Source of the DNA: Actinomadura sp. WMMA1423
Lineage (GTDB): Bacteria; Actinomycetota; Actinomycetes; Streptosporangiales; Streptosporangiaceae
Assembly: GCF_006547145.1 (NCBI RefSeq)
Contig: NZ_CP041244.1
Location: 2,728,001-2,792,000 of the forward strand
Length of the DNA: 64,000 nt
Reading direction: 5' to 3'
Of the stretch, positions 1-13,251 are shown in pieces. The notes below the pieces were generated by a model. That model worked only from the letters and a program-made list of their open reading frames with translations. It had not been told where the DNA came from and did no database searches. The first letter of the stretch is position 1. Each line of letters opens with the position of its first letter. The position numbers and the translations under genes are program-made.

Positions 1-2604
<2,604 letters not shown>

Positions 2605-2652
2605 CCTGGAGACCCTATCCGCGCCCCGATCGCCTCGACGCCGCGAGCCGGG

Positions 2653-3729
2653 TCAGGCGGGGACGCGGGCGGTGTCGGCGATGGTGGCCGACGCCAGGAC
2701 GCGGTCTCCGGCGTACAGGACGGCGGCCTGGCCGGTCGCCACGCCCCGGGCGGGGGTGGACAGCCGGACGCGCAGCCCGTCCCCGGCCTGCTCGGCCGTG
2801 CAGTCGTAGACCTCGCCGTGCGCGCGGAGCTGCACCTGGCAGCCGAACGGGCCCCGCGGGGCCTCGCTCAGCCACACCGGGCGCTCGCCGGTGATCTCGT
2901 GGACGTCCAGCGACTCGCGCGGCCCGACCGTCACCGTGTTCGTCACCGGGGAGATGTCCAGGACGTAGCGGGGCTTGCCGTCCGGCGCGGGGGTGCCGAT
3001 GCGCAGGCCCTTGCGCTGGCCGATCGTGTAGGCGTAGGCGCCGTCGTGCTCGCCGACCTCGTTGCCGTCGGTGTCGACGATCGGGCCGGGCGCCGCGCCC
3101 AGCCGCTCGGCGAGGAACCCGCGCGTGTCGCCGTCGGCGATGAAGCAGATGTCGTGGCTGTCGGGCTTGTCGGCGACCTGGAGGCCGCGCCGCCCGGCCT
3201 CCAGCCGGATGTCGGCCTTGGAGGTGTCGCCGAGCGGGAACAGCGCGTGCGCGAGCTGCTCGGGCGTGCAGACGGCCAGCACGTAGGACTGGTCCTTGGC
3301 CTCGTCGACGCCGCGGCGCAGGACGCCGCCGTCCAGCCGCGCGTAGTGGCCGGTGCAGACGGCGTCGAACCCGAGCGCCATCGCGCGGTCCAGCAGCGCC
3401 GCGAACTTGATCTTCTCGTTGCAGCGCAGGCACGGGTTCGGGGTGCGGCCCGCCGCGTACTCGCTGACGAAGTCCTCCACCACGTCCTTGTGGAAGCGCT
3501 CGGCGAGGTCCCACACGTAGAACGGGATGCCGATCACGTCGGCGGCGCGGCGGGCGTCCCGGGAGTCCTCCAGGGTGCAGCATCCGCGCGCCCCCGTCCG
3601 GTACGACCGGGGGTTGCTGGACAGGGCCATGTGGACGCCGGTCACGTCGTGCCCGGCCTCGGCGGCGCGGGCGGCGGCCACGGCGGAGTCGACGCCGCCC
3701 GACATGGCGGCGAGTACGCGAAGAGCCAT
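2653..3729 (-). CDS. mnmA: tRNA-specific 2-thiouridylase MnmA
   Basis: Installs the 2-thio group on wobble U34 of Lys, Glu and Gln tRNAs. The 358-residue product starts [18 protein letters not shown], the PP-loop that adenylates the uridine. The two redox cysteines are visible in [12 protein letters not shown] (about residue 106) and [11 protein letters not shown] (about residue 200), and the C-terminal beta-barrel follows. The ATG at 3729 is chosen because it directly precedes this motif; the open frame continues much further upstream but without family similarity. The cysteine desulfurase at 5991-7187 on the same strand is the probable sulfur source. Confidence 0.97.
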   Translation of the reverse strand: MALRVLAAMSGGVDSAVAAARAAEAGHDVTGVHMALSSNPRSYRTGARGCCTLEDSRDARRAADVIGIPFYVWDLAERFHKDVVEDFVSEYAAGRTPNPCLRCNEKIKFAALLDRAMALGFDAVCTGHYARLDGGVLRRGVDEAKDQSYVLAVCTPEQLAHALFPLGDTSKADIRLEAGRRGLQVADKPDSHDICFIADGDTRGFLAERLGAAPGPIVDTDGNEVGEHDGAYAYTIGQRKGLRIGTPAPDGKPRYVLDISPVTNTVTVGPRESLDVHEITGERPVWLSEAPRGPFGCQVQLRAHGEVYDCTAEQAGDGLRVRLSTPARGVATGQAAVLYAGDRVLASATIADTARVPA

Positions 3730-3796
3730 AGTCCTTCGAGCGTACGCGGCGTGGCCCGGTCTCCCGACGTCATTTCCGCGTACGATTGGGGCCGCT

Positions 3797-4879
3797 ATGG
3801 GAATCTTCCGCCGCCCGCGTGAGGCGTCCGCCGCCGCACCGCCCGCCATCAGCGAGTTCTGGGAGTGGTGGGCGCAGGCCCGCCCGACGATCGAGGCCTC
3901 GCTGGCCGCCGGACCGGAGCGCTCCGAGGAGTCCGACGCCGTGCCCGGCGAGGGCCTGTCGGCCGAGACGATCGAGGAGCTGTCGCGCCGGGTCCACAAG
4001 ATCCACCCCGGGCTGCAGTGGGAGATCGGCGGCGCCGACGACCGCAGCCCCTCGCTCACCGTGACCGGCGGCGGCGACCCCGAGCTGCGCGGGCTGACCG
4101 AGCGCTGGGTGCGCTCCGCGCCGACGGGCTCCGCGGCCGCGGGCTGGAGCTTCCACCCGGCCCGCCAGGCCGACCCCGAGATGCTCGGCCAGGACCTCAT
4201 CCTCGGCGACCACGAGTTCGACCTGGAGTACGTCCGGCTCGGGATGCGCGCCGACGCCGACCGCGCCCGCGTGCACATCACGGCCTACCACCCCGACTTC
4301 CTGTTCGTCTCCGAGGAGCAGCAGCTCCAGGTCGCGCTGAACGTCCTGCACTGGGCGCTCGGCGAGGACGACGTCGCCCGCTGGGTCGGCGAGGTCACGA
4401 TCGCGACCGAGGCGCCGATCGACTCGCTGCCGCCGTCCATGCTGCCGGCGGTCGTGGAGCAGATCTCCGAGCCGTTCGCCGAGCCCGCCTGGCTGACCGG
4501 CGAGGGCCGCACCCCGCGCGGCCACCCCGCCCGCCTCGGCGCCCGGTTCCCCCTGCACCGGCAGGACTACCCGCTCTGCGACCTGCACGTGGCGATCACC
4601 GTCCCGTACGCCAACAGCAACCCCGACCGGCTCCCCGTCGAGCCGTCGGCGGGCGCGCTGCGCGCCTTCGAGAAGAAGCTCGCCAAGCTCGGCGACCGCG
4701 CCGTCCTCGCCGTCCGCGAGACCGGCGACGGCCTGCGCGTCTTCCACCTCTACGCCGACCCCGACTCGGGCGTCATCTCCGAACTCGACCAACTCGCCGC
4801 CGGCTGGCCGGAGGGCAAGGCGAAGGTGGCCTCCACCAACGACCCAGGCTGGAAAGCCCTAGCCCCCTACCAGCCGTGA
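3797..4879 (+). CDS. Uncharacterised conserved protein
   Basis: A 360-residue soluble protein transcribed divergently from mnmA; the two starts are 67 bp apart. The sequence is acidic, tryptophan-containing and lacks a signal peptide or membrane segment. An N-terminal [16 protein letters not shown] helix is followed by an alpha/beta region ([39 protein letters not shown]) resembling DUF695/TY-Chap-type proteins. No catalytic motif is evident and I do not assign a function. G/C-rich third positions across the whole frame support that it is real. Confidence 0.8.
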   Translation: MGIFRRPREASAAAPPAISEFWEWWAQARPTIEASLAAGPERSEESDAVPGEGLSAETIEELSRRVHKIHPGLQWEIGGADDRSPSLTVTGGGDPELRGLTERWVRSAPTGSAAAGWSFHPARQADPEMLGQDLILGDHEFDLEYVRLGMRADADRARVHITAYHPDFLFVSEEQQLQVALNVLHWALGEDDVARWVGEVTIATEAPIDSLPPSMLPAVVEQISEPFAEPAWLTGEGRTPRGHPARLGARFPLHRQDYPLCDLHVAITVPYANSNPDRLPVEPSAGALRAFEKKLAKLGDRAVLAVRETGDGLRVFHLYADPDSGVISELDQLAAGWPEGKAKVASTNDPGWKALAPYQP

Positions 4880-5001
4880 CTGTGCTAGCCCAGGGGGGCG
4901 ACCCCCTGGAACCCCTGTTGCGAGCCGGGCGATCCTCACGCCACCGCTGAGGTTTTCGTGCCCGTGCGGGTTTGTGCGTGGCGCTGCGGTCGCCCGGCTC
5001 G

Positions 5002-5050
5002 ACGGGCATGCGCGTCGCGCTCGCTGCGCTCGCTCCACGCGCATGCCCGT
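5002..5050. repeat. Perfect 14-bp inverted repeat, terminator- or REP-like
   Basis: The arms 5002-5015 (ACGGGCATGCGCGT) and 5037-5050 (ACGCGCATGCCCGT) are exact reverse complements around a 21-base GC-rich loop. The element sits between convergent genes (3797-4879 plus, 5124-5957 minus), so it may act as a bidirectional terminator. No T-tract follows. Its loop contains a repeated GCGCTCGCT-like pattern as seen in interspersed palindromic elements. Confidence 0.6.
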
Positions 5051-5058
5051 GACCGGCG

Positions 5059-5121
5059 GCTGAGGTTCAGACCCGGGGAGCTGAGGTTCAGACCCGGGGA
5101 TCTGGGGTTCAGGCCCAGGGC
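5059..5121. repeat. Three tandem 21-bp units, third degenerate
   Basis: Two exact consecutive copies of a 21-bp unit (5059-5079 and 5080-5100; core GAGGTTCAGACCCGGGGA) are followed by a diverged third copy (5101-5121). The array abuts the stop codon of the DUF1206 gene. There are no spacers, so this is a minisatellite-like array. Confidence 0.85.
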
Positions 5122-5123
5122 TG

Positions 5124-5957
5124 CTAGTTGCTGGCGTCTACCTTGCGGTAGCGGGCTTCGCAGAAGCTGTAGAGGCCGAAGGTGATGACGCCGAAGGCTA
5201 TGGCCACCAGGCCCCACGGGCCCGCGGGGGTGTCGGCGAACTCGCGGAGGGTGCCGTCCAGTCCCTGGGCCTTGTCCGGCTGGAAGGTGATGGCCGAATA
5301 GGCGAAGAAGGCACCGGCGGCGAGGACCACGAGGCCGCGGGCGGTGTAGCCGACGATCGCGAGGGGCTTGACGACGCGGCGGGCGGTCTCCCCCATCTCC
5401 CAGGACTTCAGTTCCTTCATGAACTTGTGCCGGAAGGCCTTCCCCAGCATGATCGCGCCGTAGACGGCGAAGCCCACCGCGACCGCCAGGACGAGCCAGC
5501 GGCCTCCGGGGGCCTCCATCAGCCGCGCGGTGTAGGTCTTGGACTGCTTGTCGCTCGACGAGCCGTGGTGGCCGAAGAGGAACGCCAGGGTCCCGGCGAA
5601 CGCGACCGCGTAGATGACGGCGCGTCCGGCCGAGCCCAGGCGCTTGGTCGCCTTGTCGCCGTCCGGGACGGGGCGGCCGAGCAGCGCCTCGGCGACCTGC
5701 CAGAGGACCAGCGCGGCGAAACCGACCGCCATCACCGCGATGAGGACGAGGCCGCCCGGTTTGTCGGCGACGGTCTCCAGCGCGCCCGTGCGGTCGGCCT
5801 CCTTCCCTCCGCCTCCGAAGGCGACCTGGAGGGCCAGCCAGCCGATGAGGAGGTAGAGCAGGCCGCGCGCGACCAGCCCGACCCGGGACATGTGGTGGAA
5901 CCAGGGGTGTCCCGCCGCCCGCTTGAGTCCGTGGCTCACATCCGTCGTCACGGGCAC
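5124..5957 (-). CDS. DUF1206 family membrane protein
   Basis: An integral membrane protein of about 277 residues built from three similar two-helix units. The repeats are visible as VGLVARGLLYLLIGWLAL, SAGRAVIYAVAFAGTLAFLF and IVGYTARGLVVLAAGAFFAY, each preceded by an Arg/Gly turn and paired with a second helix, typical of DUF1206. Function is unknown for the family. I prefer the GTG at 5957 because GGGGAC lies just upstream; the same frame is open to a TTG at 5987, only 3 bp from the cysteine desulfurase stop. It is probably cotranscribed with that gene. Confidence 0.88.
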   Translation of the reverse strand: MPVTTDVSHGLKRAAGHPWFHHMSRVGLVARGLLYLLIGWLALQVAFGGGGKEADRTGALETVADKPGGLVLIAVMAVGFAALVLWQVAEALLGRPVPDGDKATKRLGSAGRAVIYAVAFAGTLAFLFGHHGSSSDKQSKTYTARLMEAPGGRWLVLAVAVGFAVYGAIMLGKAFRHKFMKELKSWEMGETARRVVKPLAIVGYTARGLVVLAAGAFFAYSAITFQPDKAQGLDGTLREFADTPAGPWGLVAIAFGVITFGLYSFCEARYRKVDASN

Positions 5958-5990
5958 GCTGTCCCCGTTCAAGGGACGGTCAAACAAGTG

Positions 5991-7187
5991 TCAGCTGAGC
6001 CCCGCGCGCCGGGCGCGCTCGACGACCGGGCCGATGGCTTCGGCGAGGGACTTCACGTCGGCCTCGGTGGTGGTGTGGCCGAGGGAGAAGCGCAGCGAGC
6101 CGCGGGCCCGCTCGGCGCCCGCGTCCATGGCGACCAGGACGTGGCTGGGCTGGGAGACGCCCGCCGAGCACGCCGAGCCGGTGGAGCAGGCGATGCCGCG
6201 GGCGTCCAGCAGCATGAGCAGGGCGTCGCCCTCGCAGCCGGGGAAGGAGAAGTGCGCGTTGCCGGGGAGGCGGTCGGCCGGGTCGCCGTTCAGCACGGCC
6301 TCGGGGACGGCGGCGCGCACGGCGGCGATCAGCTCGTCGCGCAGCCCGGCGAGGCGGTGCGCCTCGGCGTCGCGGCGGGCGACCGCGGTCTGGACGGCGG
6401 CGGCGAACCCGGCGATGGCGGGGGCGTCGAGCGTGCCGGAGCGGACGTCGCGCTCCTGGCCGCCTCCGTGCAGCAGCGGGACCGGGTCGAGGAAGACCGG
6501 CGGCTTGGGCTTGGCCAGCAGCAGGGCGCCGACGCCGATCGGGCCGCCGAGCTTGTGGCCGGTGATGGTCAGCGCCTGCGCGCCGCTCGCGGCGAAGCCG
6601 ACGGGCAGCTGCCCGGCGGCCTGGACGGCGTCGGTGTGCAGCGGGACGCCGTGCTCGCCCGCGGCAGCGGCCAGCCCGGCCACGGGCTGGACGGTGCCGA
6701 CCTCGTTGTTCGCCCACATCACGGTGGCGAGCGCCACGTCGTCGCCGGAGCCGAGCGCCTCGCTCAGCGCCTCGGGGACGACGCGGCCCACCGCGTCCAC
6801 CGGGACGACGTCGACCTTGGCGCCCTCGTGGTCGGCGAGCCACTGGACCGCGTCGAGGACGGCGTGGTGCTCGACCGCGCCGACGAGCACCCGGGTGCGG
6901 GACGGGTCGGCGGCGCGGCGCGCCCAGTAGATCCCCTTGACGGCGAGGTTGTCGGCCTCGGTGCCGCCGGAGGTGAAGACGACCTCGCTCGGGCGGGCGC
7001 CGAACGCCTCGGCGATGATCTCGCGGGACTCCTCGACGACGCGCCTGGCCCGCCGGCCCGCCGCGTGCAGCGAGGACGGGTTGCCGAGTTCGCGCAGCTC
7101 CGCCGTCATCGCCTCGATGGCCTCGGGCAGCATCGGGGTGGTCGCCGCATGGTCGAGGTAGGTCACCACGCGGACAACAGTATCCAC
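5991..7187 (-). CDS. Cysteine desulfurase (class V aminotransferase, IscS/NifS type)
   Basis: PLP enzyme that converts cysteine to alanine and passes persulfide sulfur to acceptors. Visible motifs: YLDHAATTP at the N-terminus, [18 protein letters not shown], the PLP lysine in [14 protein letters not shown] (about residue 200) and the mobile catalytic cysteine in [10 protein letters not shown] (about residue 330). Given its position upstream of mnmA on the same strand, the likely partner is MnmA thiolation. The GTG at 7187 has a G-rich run only one base upstream; GTGs at 7169 or 7166, directly before TYLDHAATT, are alternative starts. Confidence 0.96.
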   Translation of the reverse strand: MDTVVRVVTYLDHAATTPMLPEAIEAMTAELRELGNPSSLHAAGRRARRVVEESREIIAEAFGARPSEVVFTSGGTEADNLAVKGIYWARRAADPSRTRVLVGAVEHHAVLDAVQWLADHEGAKVDVVPVDAVGRVVPEALSEALGSGDDVALATVMWANNEVGTVQPVAGLAAAAGEHGVPLHTDAVQAAGQLPVGFAASGAQALTITGHKLGGPIGVGALLLAKPKPPVFLDPVPLLHGGGQERDVRSGTLDAPAIAGFAAAVQTAVARRDAEAHRLAGLRDELIAAVRAAVPEAVLNGDPADRLPGNAHFSFPGCEGDALLMLLDARGIACSTGSACSAGVSQPSHVLVAMDAGAERARGSLRFSLGHTTTEADVKSLAEAIGPVVERARRAGLS

Positions 7188-7281
7188 GCCCCCCGTGTTC
7201 CCCTCCGGGGCCCTCGGGGACGGCCGCGACGCGCCCGCGGCGGGGCCGGAATAGCGGCGGGCGCCCCGCTGTTGGCCCGTA

Positions 7282-7297
7282 TACCGTCCAGCCGGTA
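7282..7297. promoter_or_regulatory. Candidate operator (TACCG-N6-CGGTA) before tetR
   Basis: Perfect 5-bp inverted arms (TACCG at 7282-7286, CGGTA at 7293-7297) lie about 52 bp upstream of the TetR start and within the gap to the divergent cysteine desulfurase. TetR regulators usually bind such dyads in their own promoters. This is an inference from position and symmetry only. Confidence 0.35.
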
Positions 7298-7349
7298 CAG
7301 TGGGGGCGTCGTGAGACAGCGGGGGACCTCATGGAACAGTAGGGACGTC

Positions 7350-7871
7350 ATGAAACGGGAAGCCCTCTTGGACGCCGCCGAGTCCGTGCTCTTCGAGCAG
7401 GGGACGCAGGCGCTGACGCTCAGCGCGGTCGCCGACCGCGCCGGCGTCAGCAAGGGAGGGCTGCTTTACCACTTCCCCACCAAGGAGGCGCTCGTCCGGG
7501 CCATGGTCGCGCGGGTCATCGAGGAGTTCGACGACCTGATCGCGTCCCACGACGACGGCACGCCGGGCTCCTACACCCGCGCGTACGTCGAGGCCACGTT
7601 CGAGATCCTCGGCGGCGAGGCCCGCGCCTACCGGCGGTGGTCGGCCATCACGGCCGTCGCCGCCGATCCGGAGCAGGCCGAGCCGCTGAACGAGGCGATG
7701 CGCCGCTGGCACGGCCGCCCCCCGGCGGACGAGCCCGACCCGGGCACCGCCGCGGTCGTCAGGCTGGCGGCAGAAGGCCTGTGGGAGGTGGTCAGCCATG
7801 ATCCCGGGCTGTACGACGCCGAGCAGCTCCGAGCGCTGAAACAGCGGCTTCTGGAGCTGCTGGAGCGCTGA
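7350..7871 (+). CDS. TetR family transcriptional regulator
   Basis: A 173-residue repressor-type protein. The N-terminal HTH is evident: KREALLDAAESVLFEQGTQ, then LSAVADRAGVSKGGLLYHF and PTKEALVRAMVARV (residues about 2-55). The C-terminal ligand domain (FEILGGEARAYRRWSAITAVAADPEQ) resembles TetR_C_33/TetR_C_36-type domains. The ATG at 7350 has AGGGA 4 bases upstream. The MFS transporter 200 bp downstream in the same direction is its most likely target. Confidence 0.93.
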   Translation: MKREALLDAAESVLFEQGTQALTLSAVADRAGVSKGGLLYHFPTKEALVRAMVARVIEEFDDLIASHDDGTPGSYTRAYVEATFEILGGEARAYRRWSAITAVAADPEQAEPLNEAMRRWHGRPPADEPDPGTAAVVRLAAEGLWEVVSHDPGLYDAEQLRALKQRLLELLER

Positions 7872-8070
7872 CGCGGGGGCGCCGCGCGCCCCGCCCGAAC
7901 CTCCGGAGACTCCGGACCTGGGCGCCCCGGACCCGAACGAGTTTGGAGCGTTCCATGACCCACGTCACCGTGTCGCACGCGGCATGTCCCCGAGGCATGT
8001 CGCGGCGCCGCCCTCCACACCACGCATGACAGCCGGGGTGCGCCCCGTCGAGCCGAGAAAGAGGTGAACA

Positions 8071-9300
8071 ATGCTGTTCCGTGCCCGTTCGGGGACGTTC
8101 CTGACCTTCGCACTGGCCGGTCTGCTGACCGGAGTGTGGGTGGCGCGCATGCCCGCGCTCGCCGGCAAGTTCGGGACGAACGAGGGCGAGATCGGCATCG
8201 TCGTCCTCGTCTGGGGGCTCGGCGCGATCGCGGCCATGCAGGCGCTGCGCGGCGTGATGGCGCGGGCCGGCAGCCGCGCCGTCCTGCGGGTCGCCCTGCC
8301 GCTGACGGGGCTGTCGTACGCGGCCGTGGCGCTCGCCCCCACCTACGGAGTGCTCCTCGGCGCCGTCGCGCTGTTCGGCATGACGTTCGGGATCACCGAC
8401 ATCGCGATGAACGCGCAGGGCAGCGTCGTCGAGCAGGCGTACCGCCGGTCCGTCATGAGCGGCATGCACGCCGGCTGGTGCGTCGGCGCGATGAGCGGCG
8501 GCCTGTTCGGCGTCGCCACGGCCGCGGCCGGTTTCGGGTTCACCGAGACCGTGCTGGTCACCGCGCTGCTGTCGCTGCCCACCGGGCTCGCGCTCGGCCG
8601 CACCTACCTGCCCGACCCCGTCGCGCCCGCCGCGTCCGGGACGGGGCGCCGGGCGCGCCGGATGCCGGCCGCCGTCTACCTGATCGGCGTGCTCGCGTTC
8701 ATCGCGTTCATGACCGAGGGGTCGATCGCCGACTGGAGCGGCCTGCTGCTGCACGACGAGCTGGGCGCCACCGAGGCCGTCGCCGCCGCCGGCTACCCGG
8801 TGTTCGAGCTGGCGATGCTGCTCGGGCGGCTCGTCGGCGACCGCGTCCGGATGCGGGTGGGCACCCGCCGGCTGCTGGTCGGCGCGGGCCTCGGCACCGC
8901 GGCGGGCATGACCGTCGTCGTGCTGGCGCCGGTCCCGGCCGTGGCGATCGCCGGGTTCTTCGTGACCGGGCTCGTGGTCTGCACGGTCGTCCCGACGACG
9001 ATCTCGCTGGCGGGCTCGGCCGCCCCGGACCGTCCCGCGGCGGCCGTCGCCCAGGTCGGCGCGATGGGCTACGGCGGCCTGCTGCTCGGCCCGGTCGTGG
9101 TCGGCTTCCTGTCGGAGGCGACGTCCCTGCGGATCGGGGTCGGCGTGGTCGTGGTGCTGGCGCTGCTGATCGCGGCGGGCGCCCGGTACGCGCCGCTGCG
9201 CACGTCCGCGGGGGTCTCCGTCCCCGCACCGGCCGAGCCCCCGGCGGAGGCTTCGGTGCCGGCGCCGGGCGAGGCCCGGCCGGAACCCGTCGCCGCCTGA
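8071..9300 (+). CDS. MFS transporter
   Basis: A 409-residue major facilitator with about 12 hydrophobic segments. Recognisable features are the first helix LTFALAGLLTGVWVARMPALAGKFG, the loop GVMARAGSRAVLRVALPL, and LGRLVGDRVRMRVGTRRLL in the second half. It belongs to the set of MFS proteins related to YbjJ/fucose-permease-like exporters, with no substrate signature I can read. GAGGTG lies 5 bases upstream of the ATG. A polar Pro/Ala/Glu tail (about residues 375-409) is cytoplasmic. It is probably controlled by the TetR gene before it. Confidence 0.9.
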   Translation: MLFRARSGTFLTFALAGLLTGVWVARMPALAGKFGTNEGEIGIVVLVWGLGAIAAMQALRGVMARAGSRAVLRVALPLTGLSYAAVALAPTYGVLLGAVALFGMTFGITDIAMNAQGSVVEQAYRRSVMSGMHAGWCVGAMSGGLFGVATAAAGFGFTETVLVTALLSLPTGLALGRTYLPDPVAPAASGTGRRARRMPAAVYLIGVLAFIAFMTEGSIADWSGLLLHDELGATEAVAAAGYPVFELAMLLGRLVGDRVRMRVGTRRLLVGAGLGTAAGMTVVVLAPVPAVAIAGFFVTGLVVCTVVPTTISLAGSAAPDRPAAAVAQVGAMGYGGLLLGPVVVGFLSEATSLRIGVGVVVVLALLIAAGARYAPLRTSAGVSVPAPAEPPAEASVPAPGEARPEPVAA

Positions 9301-9349
9301 GGCCGCCATCCGATATAACCCCTTCCAGAACGGGTGGACTGGGGGCGGT

Positions 9350-11173
9350 ATGGGCGCATGGCGGGTTCCGGGCTACAGCGAGCTGAGGGTGCTCGGCGAG
9401 GGCGCGCAGGGCCGCGTCGTGCTCGCGCGGCACGACGCGACCGGCCGCCCGGCGGCCATCAAGTACCTGTCGGCGTCCCTCGCCGGGGACGCGGGGTTCC
9501 GCGACCGGTTCCGCGGCGAGGCCGAGCTGCTCGGCCGGCTGCGCAACCCGTTCGTCGCCCAGCTCTTCGGGCTCGTCGAGACGCCCGAGGGCGCGGCGAT
9601 CGTCATGGAGGCGGTGGACGGGGCGTCGCTGAAGTCGGTGCTCGCCGAGCGGGGGCCGCTGGCCCCCGAGGCCGCGCTGGCGGTCCTCAAGGGCTCGCTG
9701 CTCGGCCTCTCCGCCGCCCACGGCCTCGGCATCGTCCACCGCGACTACAAGCCCGCCAACGTGATCGTGCGCGGCGACGGGCTGAGCAAACTGATCGACT
9801 TCGGCATCGCGGTGGACGCGGGCGCCTCCGGGCGCTCCGGGACGCCCGTCTACATGGCGCCCGAGCAGTGGCGGGACGAGCCCGCCTCCCCCGCCACCGA
9901 CGTGTACGCGGCGGCCTGCGTGTTCTTCGAGTGCGTGACGGGGCGCCGCCCGTACACCGCCGAGGACCAGGCCGGGCTGATGGGCCGCCACCTGACCGCC
10001 CCGATCCCGGTGGACGACGTCCCCGCGCCGCTCCGCCCGCTGATCGAGCGGGGACTGGCGAAGGACCCGTGGGAGCGTCCGATGGGCGCCGCCGCGTTCG
10101 TCTCCGAGCTGGAGTCGGTCGCGGCGGGCGCCTACGGGCCCGACTGGGAGGGGCGCGGCGTCCGCACGCTCGCGGGCGCCGCCGCCGCGCTGTCGATGCT
10201 GTTCCCGCTGACCGCCCTCGGCCTCGGCGGGGGCGGCGCCTCGGCGGGGGCCGCGGGCGCCGCGGGGTCGGCCGGGGCCGCGGGGGCCGCCGGGGCGGCG
10301 GGCTCGGGCGGCGCCGCCGGGACGGGCGGCGCCGGCGCGGCGGGCGCGGCGGGCAAGGGCGTCATCGGCACGCTCGGCGCGAAGGGCGCCGCCGCCGTCG
10401 CCGGAGGAGCCGCCGCGGTGGCCGTGGGCGGCGGGGCGGCGGTGTACGTGGCGGTGGCCGACCAGGCTCCCAAGGCGAAGCCGGTCGTGGCGCGGCTGGC
10501 GGCGCTCAGCGAGCCTCGGCAGGACCTCGGCGGCGGAAAGACGTTCCAGGCGCAGGGCCAGGTCGTGCAGGTCACGGGTGGGGACCCGGCGCTCAACCGG
10601 AAGATCAACCAGGCCCTCCGGGAGCCGCTCGAACGGCGCTGGGCGAAGATCCGCAACAGCCTCGGGGAGATCGGCCGCGGCCCCTACACCGACCTCGCCA
10701 CCCCGAAGATCCTCATGCGCAACGACCGGCTGCTGTCGGTCTGGTACACCGTCGAACTGCGCGGCGAGCGCGGAACGGGCTGGGACCAGTCCCAGGCGGC
10801 GACCGTCGACCTGCGGACCGGCGCCTCCTACCGGCCGCTCGACCTGTTCCGCGTCCCGACCGAGCAGGGCCTCAAGCCGCTGGACGGCAGGATCAAGGCC
10901 CGCCAGCCCGGCGGCGCCTACTGCGGCAGGGGCGGTTCGGGCGGCGCCGGCCTGCCACAGGGCACCGACAACCCGTCCGCGTTCGTCGGGTCCGGCGAGG
11001 TCACCATGGCCCTCACCCCGGCCGGCCTGCGCGTCGCCTTCTACCTGTCGGTCCTGGGGTACGAGTCGGCGTGCGGCCAGCTGGACACCCTCCTGCCCTA
11101 CGCGGAGGTCGGCGACATGGTGAAGCCCGCGCTGCTCAAGGCGGTGCCGTACCCCTCGCCCAAGCGCTCCTGA
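9350..11173 (+). CDS. Membrane Ser/Thr protein kinase with RsiV-like extracellular domain
   Basis: A 607-residue eukaryotic-like kinase. The kinase domain (about residues 6-260) retains LGEGAQGRVVLA, the ATP lysine in AAIKYL, IVHRDYKPANV, LIDFGIAVDAG and GTPVYMAPEQW, so it should be active. A long Gly/Ala tract (about residues 290-355) leads to a single hydrophobic segment (AAAVAVGGGAAVYVAVA) and a C-terminal domain of about 220 residues whose WYTVELRGERGTGWDQ...VDLRTGASYRPLDLF pattern resembles DUF3298/RsiV-type extracytoplasmic sensors. That domain probably senses an envelope signal. The ATG follows GGGGGCGGT closely. Confidence 0.92.
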   Translation: MGAWRVPGYSELRVLGEGAQGRVVLARHDATGRPAAIKYLSASLAGDAGFRDRFRGEAELLGRLRNPFVAQLFGLVETPEGAAIVMEAVDGASLKSVLAERGPLAPEAALAVLKGSLLGLSAAHGLGIVHRDYKPANVIVRGDGLSKLIDFGIAVDAGASGRSGTPVYMAPEQWRDEPASPATDVYAAACVFFECVTGRRPYTAEDQAGLMGRHLTAPIPVDDVPAPLRPLIERGLAKDPWERPMGAAAFVSELESVAAGAYGPDWEGRGVRTLAGAAAALSMLFPLTALGLGGGGASAGAAGAAGSAGAAGAAGAAGSGGAAGTGGAGAAGAAGKGVIGTLGAKGAAAVAGGAAAVAVGGGAAVYVAVADQAPKAKPVVARLAALSEPRQDLGGGKTFQAQGQVVQVTGGDPALNRKINQALREPLERRWAKIRNSLGEIGRGPYTDLATPKILMRNDRLLSVWYTVELRGERGTGWDQSQAATVDLRTGASYRPLDLFRVPTEQGLKPLDGRIKARQPGGAYCGRGGSGGAGLPQGTDNPSAFVGSGEVTMALTPAGLRVAFYLSVLGYESACGQLDTLLPYAEVGDMVKPALLKAVPYPSPKRS

Positions 11174-11177
11174 ACGA

Positions 11178-11217
11178 CGAAGGGCCCGGCGGCGCGTGTG
11201 CGCCGCCGGGCCCTTCG
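11178..11217. terminator. Strong bidirectional terminator, 18-bp perfect stem
   Basis: Arms 11178-11195 and 11200-11217 are exact reverse complements around a GTGT loop. The element lies between the convergent kinase and etfA stop codons (11173 and 11225). There is no long U-tract on either side, as is usual in high-GC actinobacteria. Confidence 0.9.
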
Positions 11218-11224
11218 CGCGAGA

Positions 11225-12175
<951 letters not shown>

Positions 12176-12196
12176 GGTTGCAATCCCCTTCCTCGG

Positions 12197-12976
12197 TCAG
12201 ACGAACTTCTTCGACGCGAGGAACTCGGCGATCTTCGATCCGCCGTCGCCCTCGTCGGTGACGATCTCGCCCTTGGCGCGCGGCGGCGCCTCGGCGAAGT
12301 CGACCACCTCGGTCGAGGCGTTCGCCAGGCCGACCTGGGACGCGTCGATGCCGGCGTCGCCGAGGCCGAGCGTCTCGACCGGCTTCTTCTTGGCCGCCAT
12401 GATCCCCTTGAACGAGGGGTAGCGCGGCTCGTTGATCTTCTCCACGACGGACACGACCGCGGGCAGGCTCGCCTCGACCCGGTCGAAGCCGTAGTCGGTC
12501 TGCCGCTGCACCTTGATGGAGGTGCCGTCGATCTCGACCTTGTTGGCGAGCGACAGCTGCGGGACGCCGAGACGCTCGGCGAGCATCGCGGCGAGCACGC
12601 CGGTGCGCGCGTCGGTGGACTCCGCGCCGAGGACGACCAGGTCGAACCCGGTCCGTCCGAGCGCCTGCTCCAGCGCGTACGAGGTCTGCAGCGCGTCGGA
12701 GCCGGCGAGGCCGTCGTCGAGGAGGTGGACGGCCTTGTCGGCGCCCATCGCCAGGGCCTTGCGGATGGAGTCGGTCGCCTTGCCGGGGCCCATGGTGAGG
12801 ACGGTCACCTCGCCGCCCTGGGCCTCCTTGATGCGCAGCGCCTCTTCGATGGCGTACTCGCAGAGTTCGTTGATGACGCCGTCCGCCGCGGCGCGGTCGA
12901 GCGTGCTGTCATCGGACTTGAGCTTGCGCGGGCTCTCCGTATCGGGAACCTGCTTCACCAGGACGACGATGTTCAT
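12197..12976 (-). CDS. etfB: Electron transfer flavoprotein subunit beta
   Basis: The AMP-binding partner of EtfA, 259 residues. It opens NIVVLVKQVPDTES and has VLTMGPGKATDSIRKALAMGADKAVHL, the AMP-binding region conserved in ETF beta, then LLDDGLAGSDALQTSYAL. The start at 12976 is chosen since the family begins here; AGGGAGGT lies about 12 bases upstream. The 275-bp gap upstream of it (12977-13251) must hold the operon promoter; I see no convincing -35/-10 pair there. Confidence 0.97.
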   Translation of the reverse strand: MNIVVLVKQVPDTESPRKLKSDDSTLDRAAADGVINELCEYAIEEALRIKEAQGGEVTVLTMGPGKATDSIRKALAMGADKAVHLLDDGLAGSDALQTSYALEQALGRTGFDLVVLGAESTDARTGVLAAMLAERLGVPQLSLANKVEIDGTSIKVQRQTDYGFDRVEASLPAVVSVVEKINEPRYPSFKGIMAAKKKPVETLGLGDAGIDASQVGLANASTEVVDFAEAPPRAKGEIVTDEGDGGSKIAEFLASKKFV

Positions 12977-13251
12977 GGCCGGTGGCCGACCTCCCTGCAC
13001 TCAGTTGGCCGCTGAGGTAAGCGGCAGAGGGGCGCCGCCCATGACGGGTCGACGCGGACATGCGCTTTCGCAGTCACAGCCTGCCAAACACCCGAATGTG
13101 CTTCGGAGCCGGGTCCCCGGTTCGGCCGTGCACGACAATGTTACTCGCGGGTAGCCTACTGGCAAATCCCAGTTCGTGAGACCTTACCCACGTGCGCGGC
13201 GGGTTTGCGGTGCAAGACGCGTCCCGAATCGGACGTGTCGGACATCACGCC

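Noticed and set aside
5059..5121. Short repeats as a CRISPR array
   Set aside because: Units are contiguous, without spacers; there are no cas genes.
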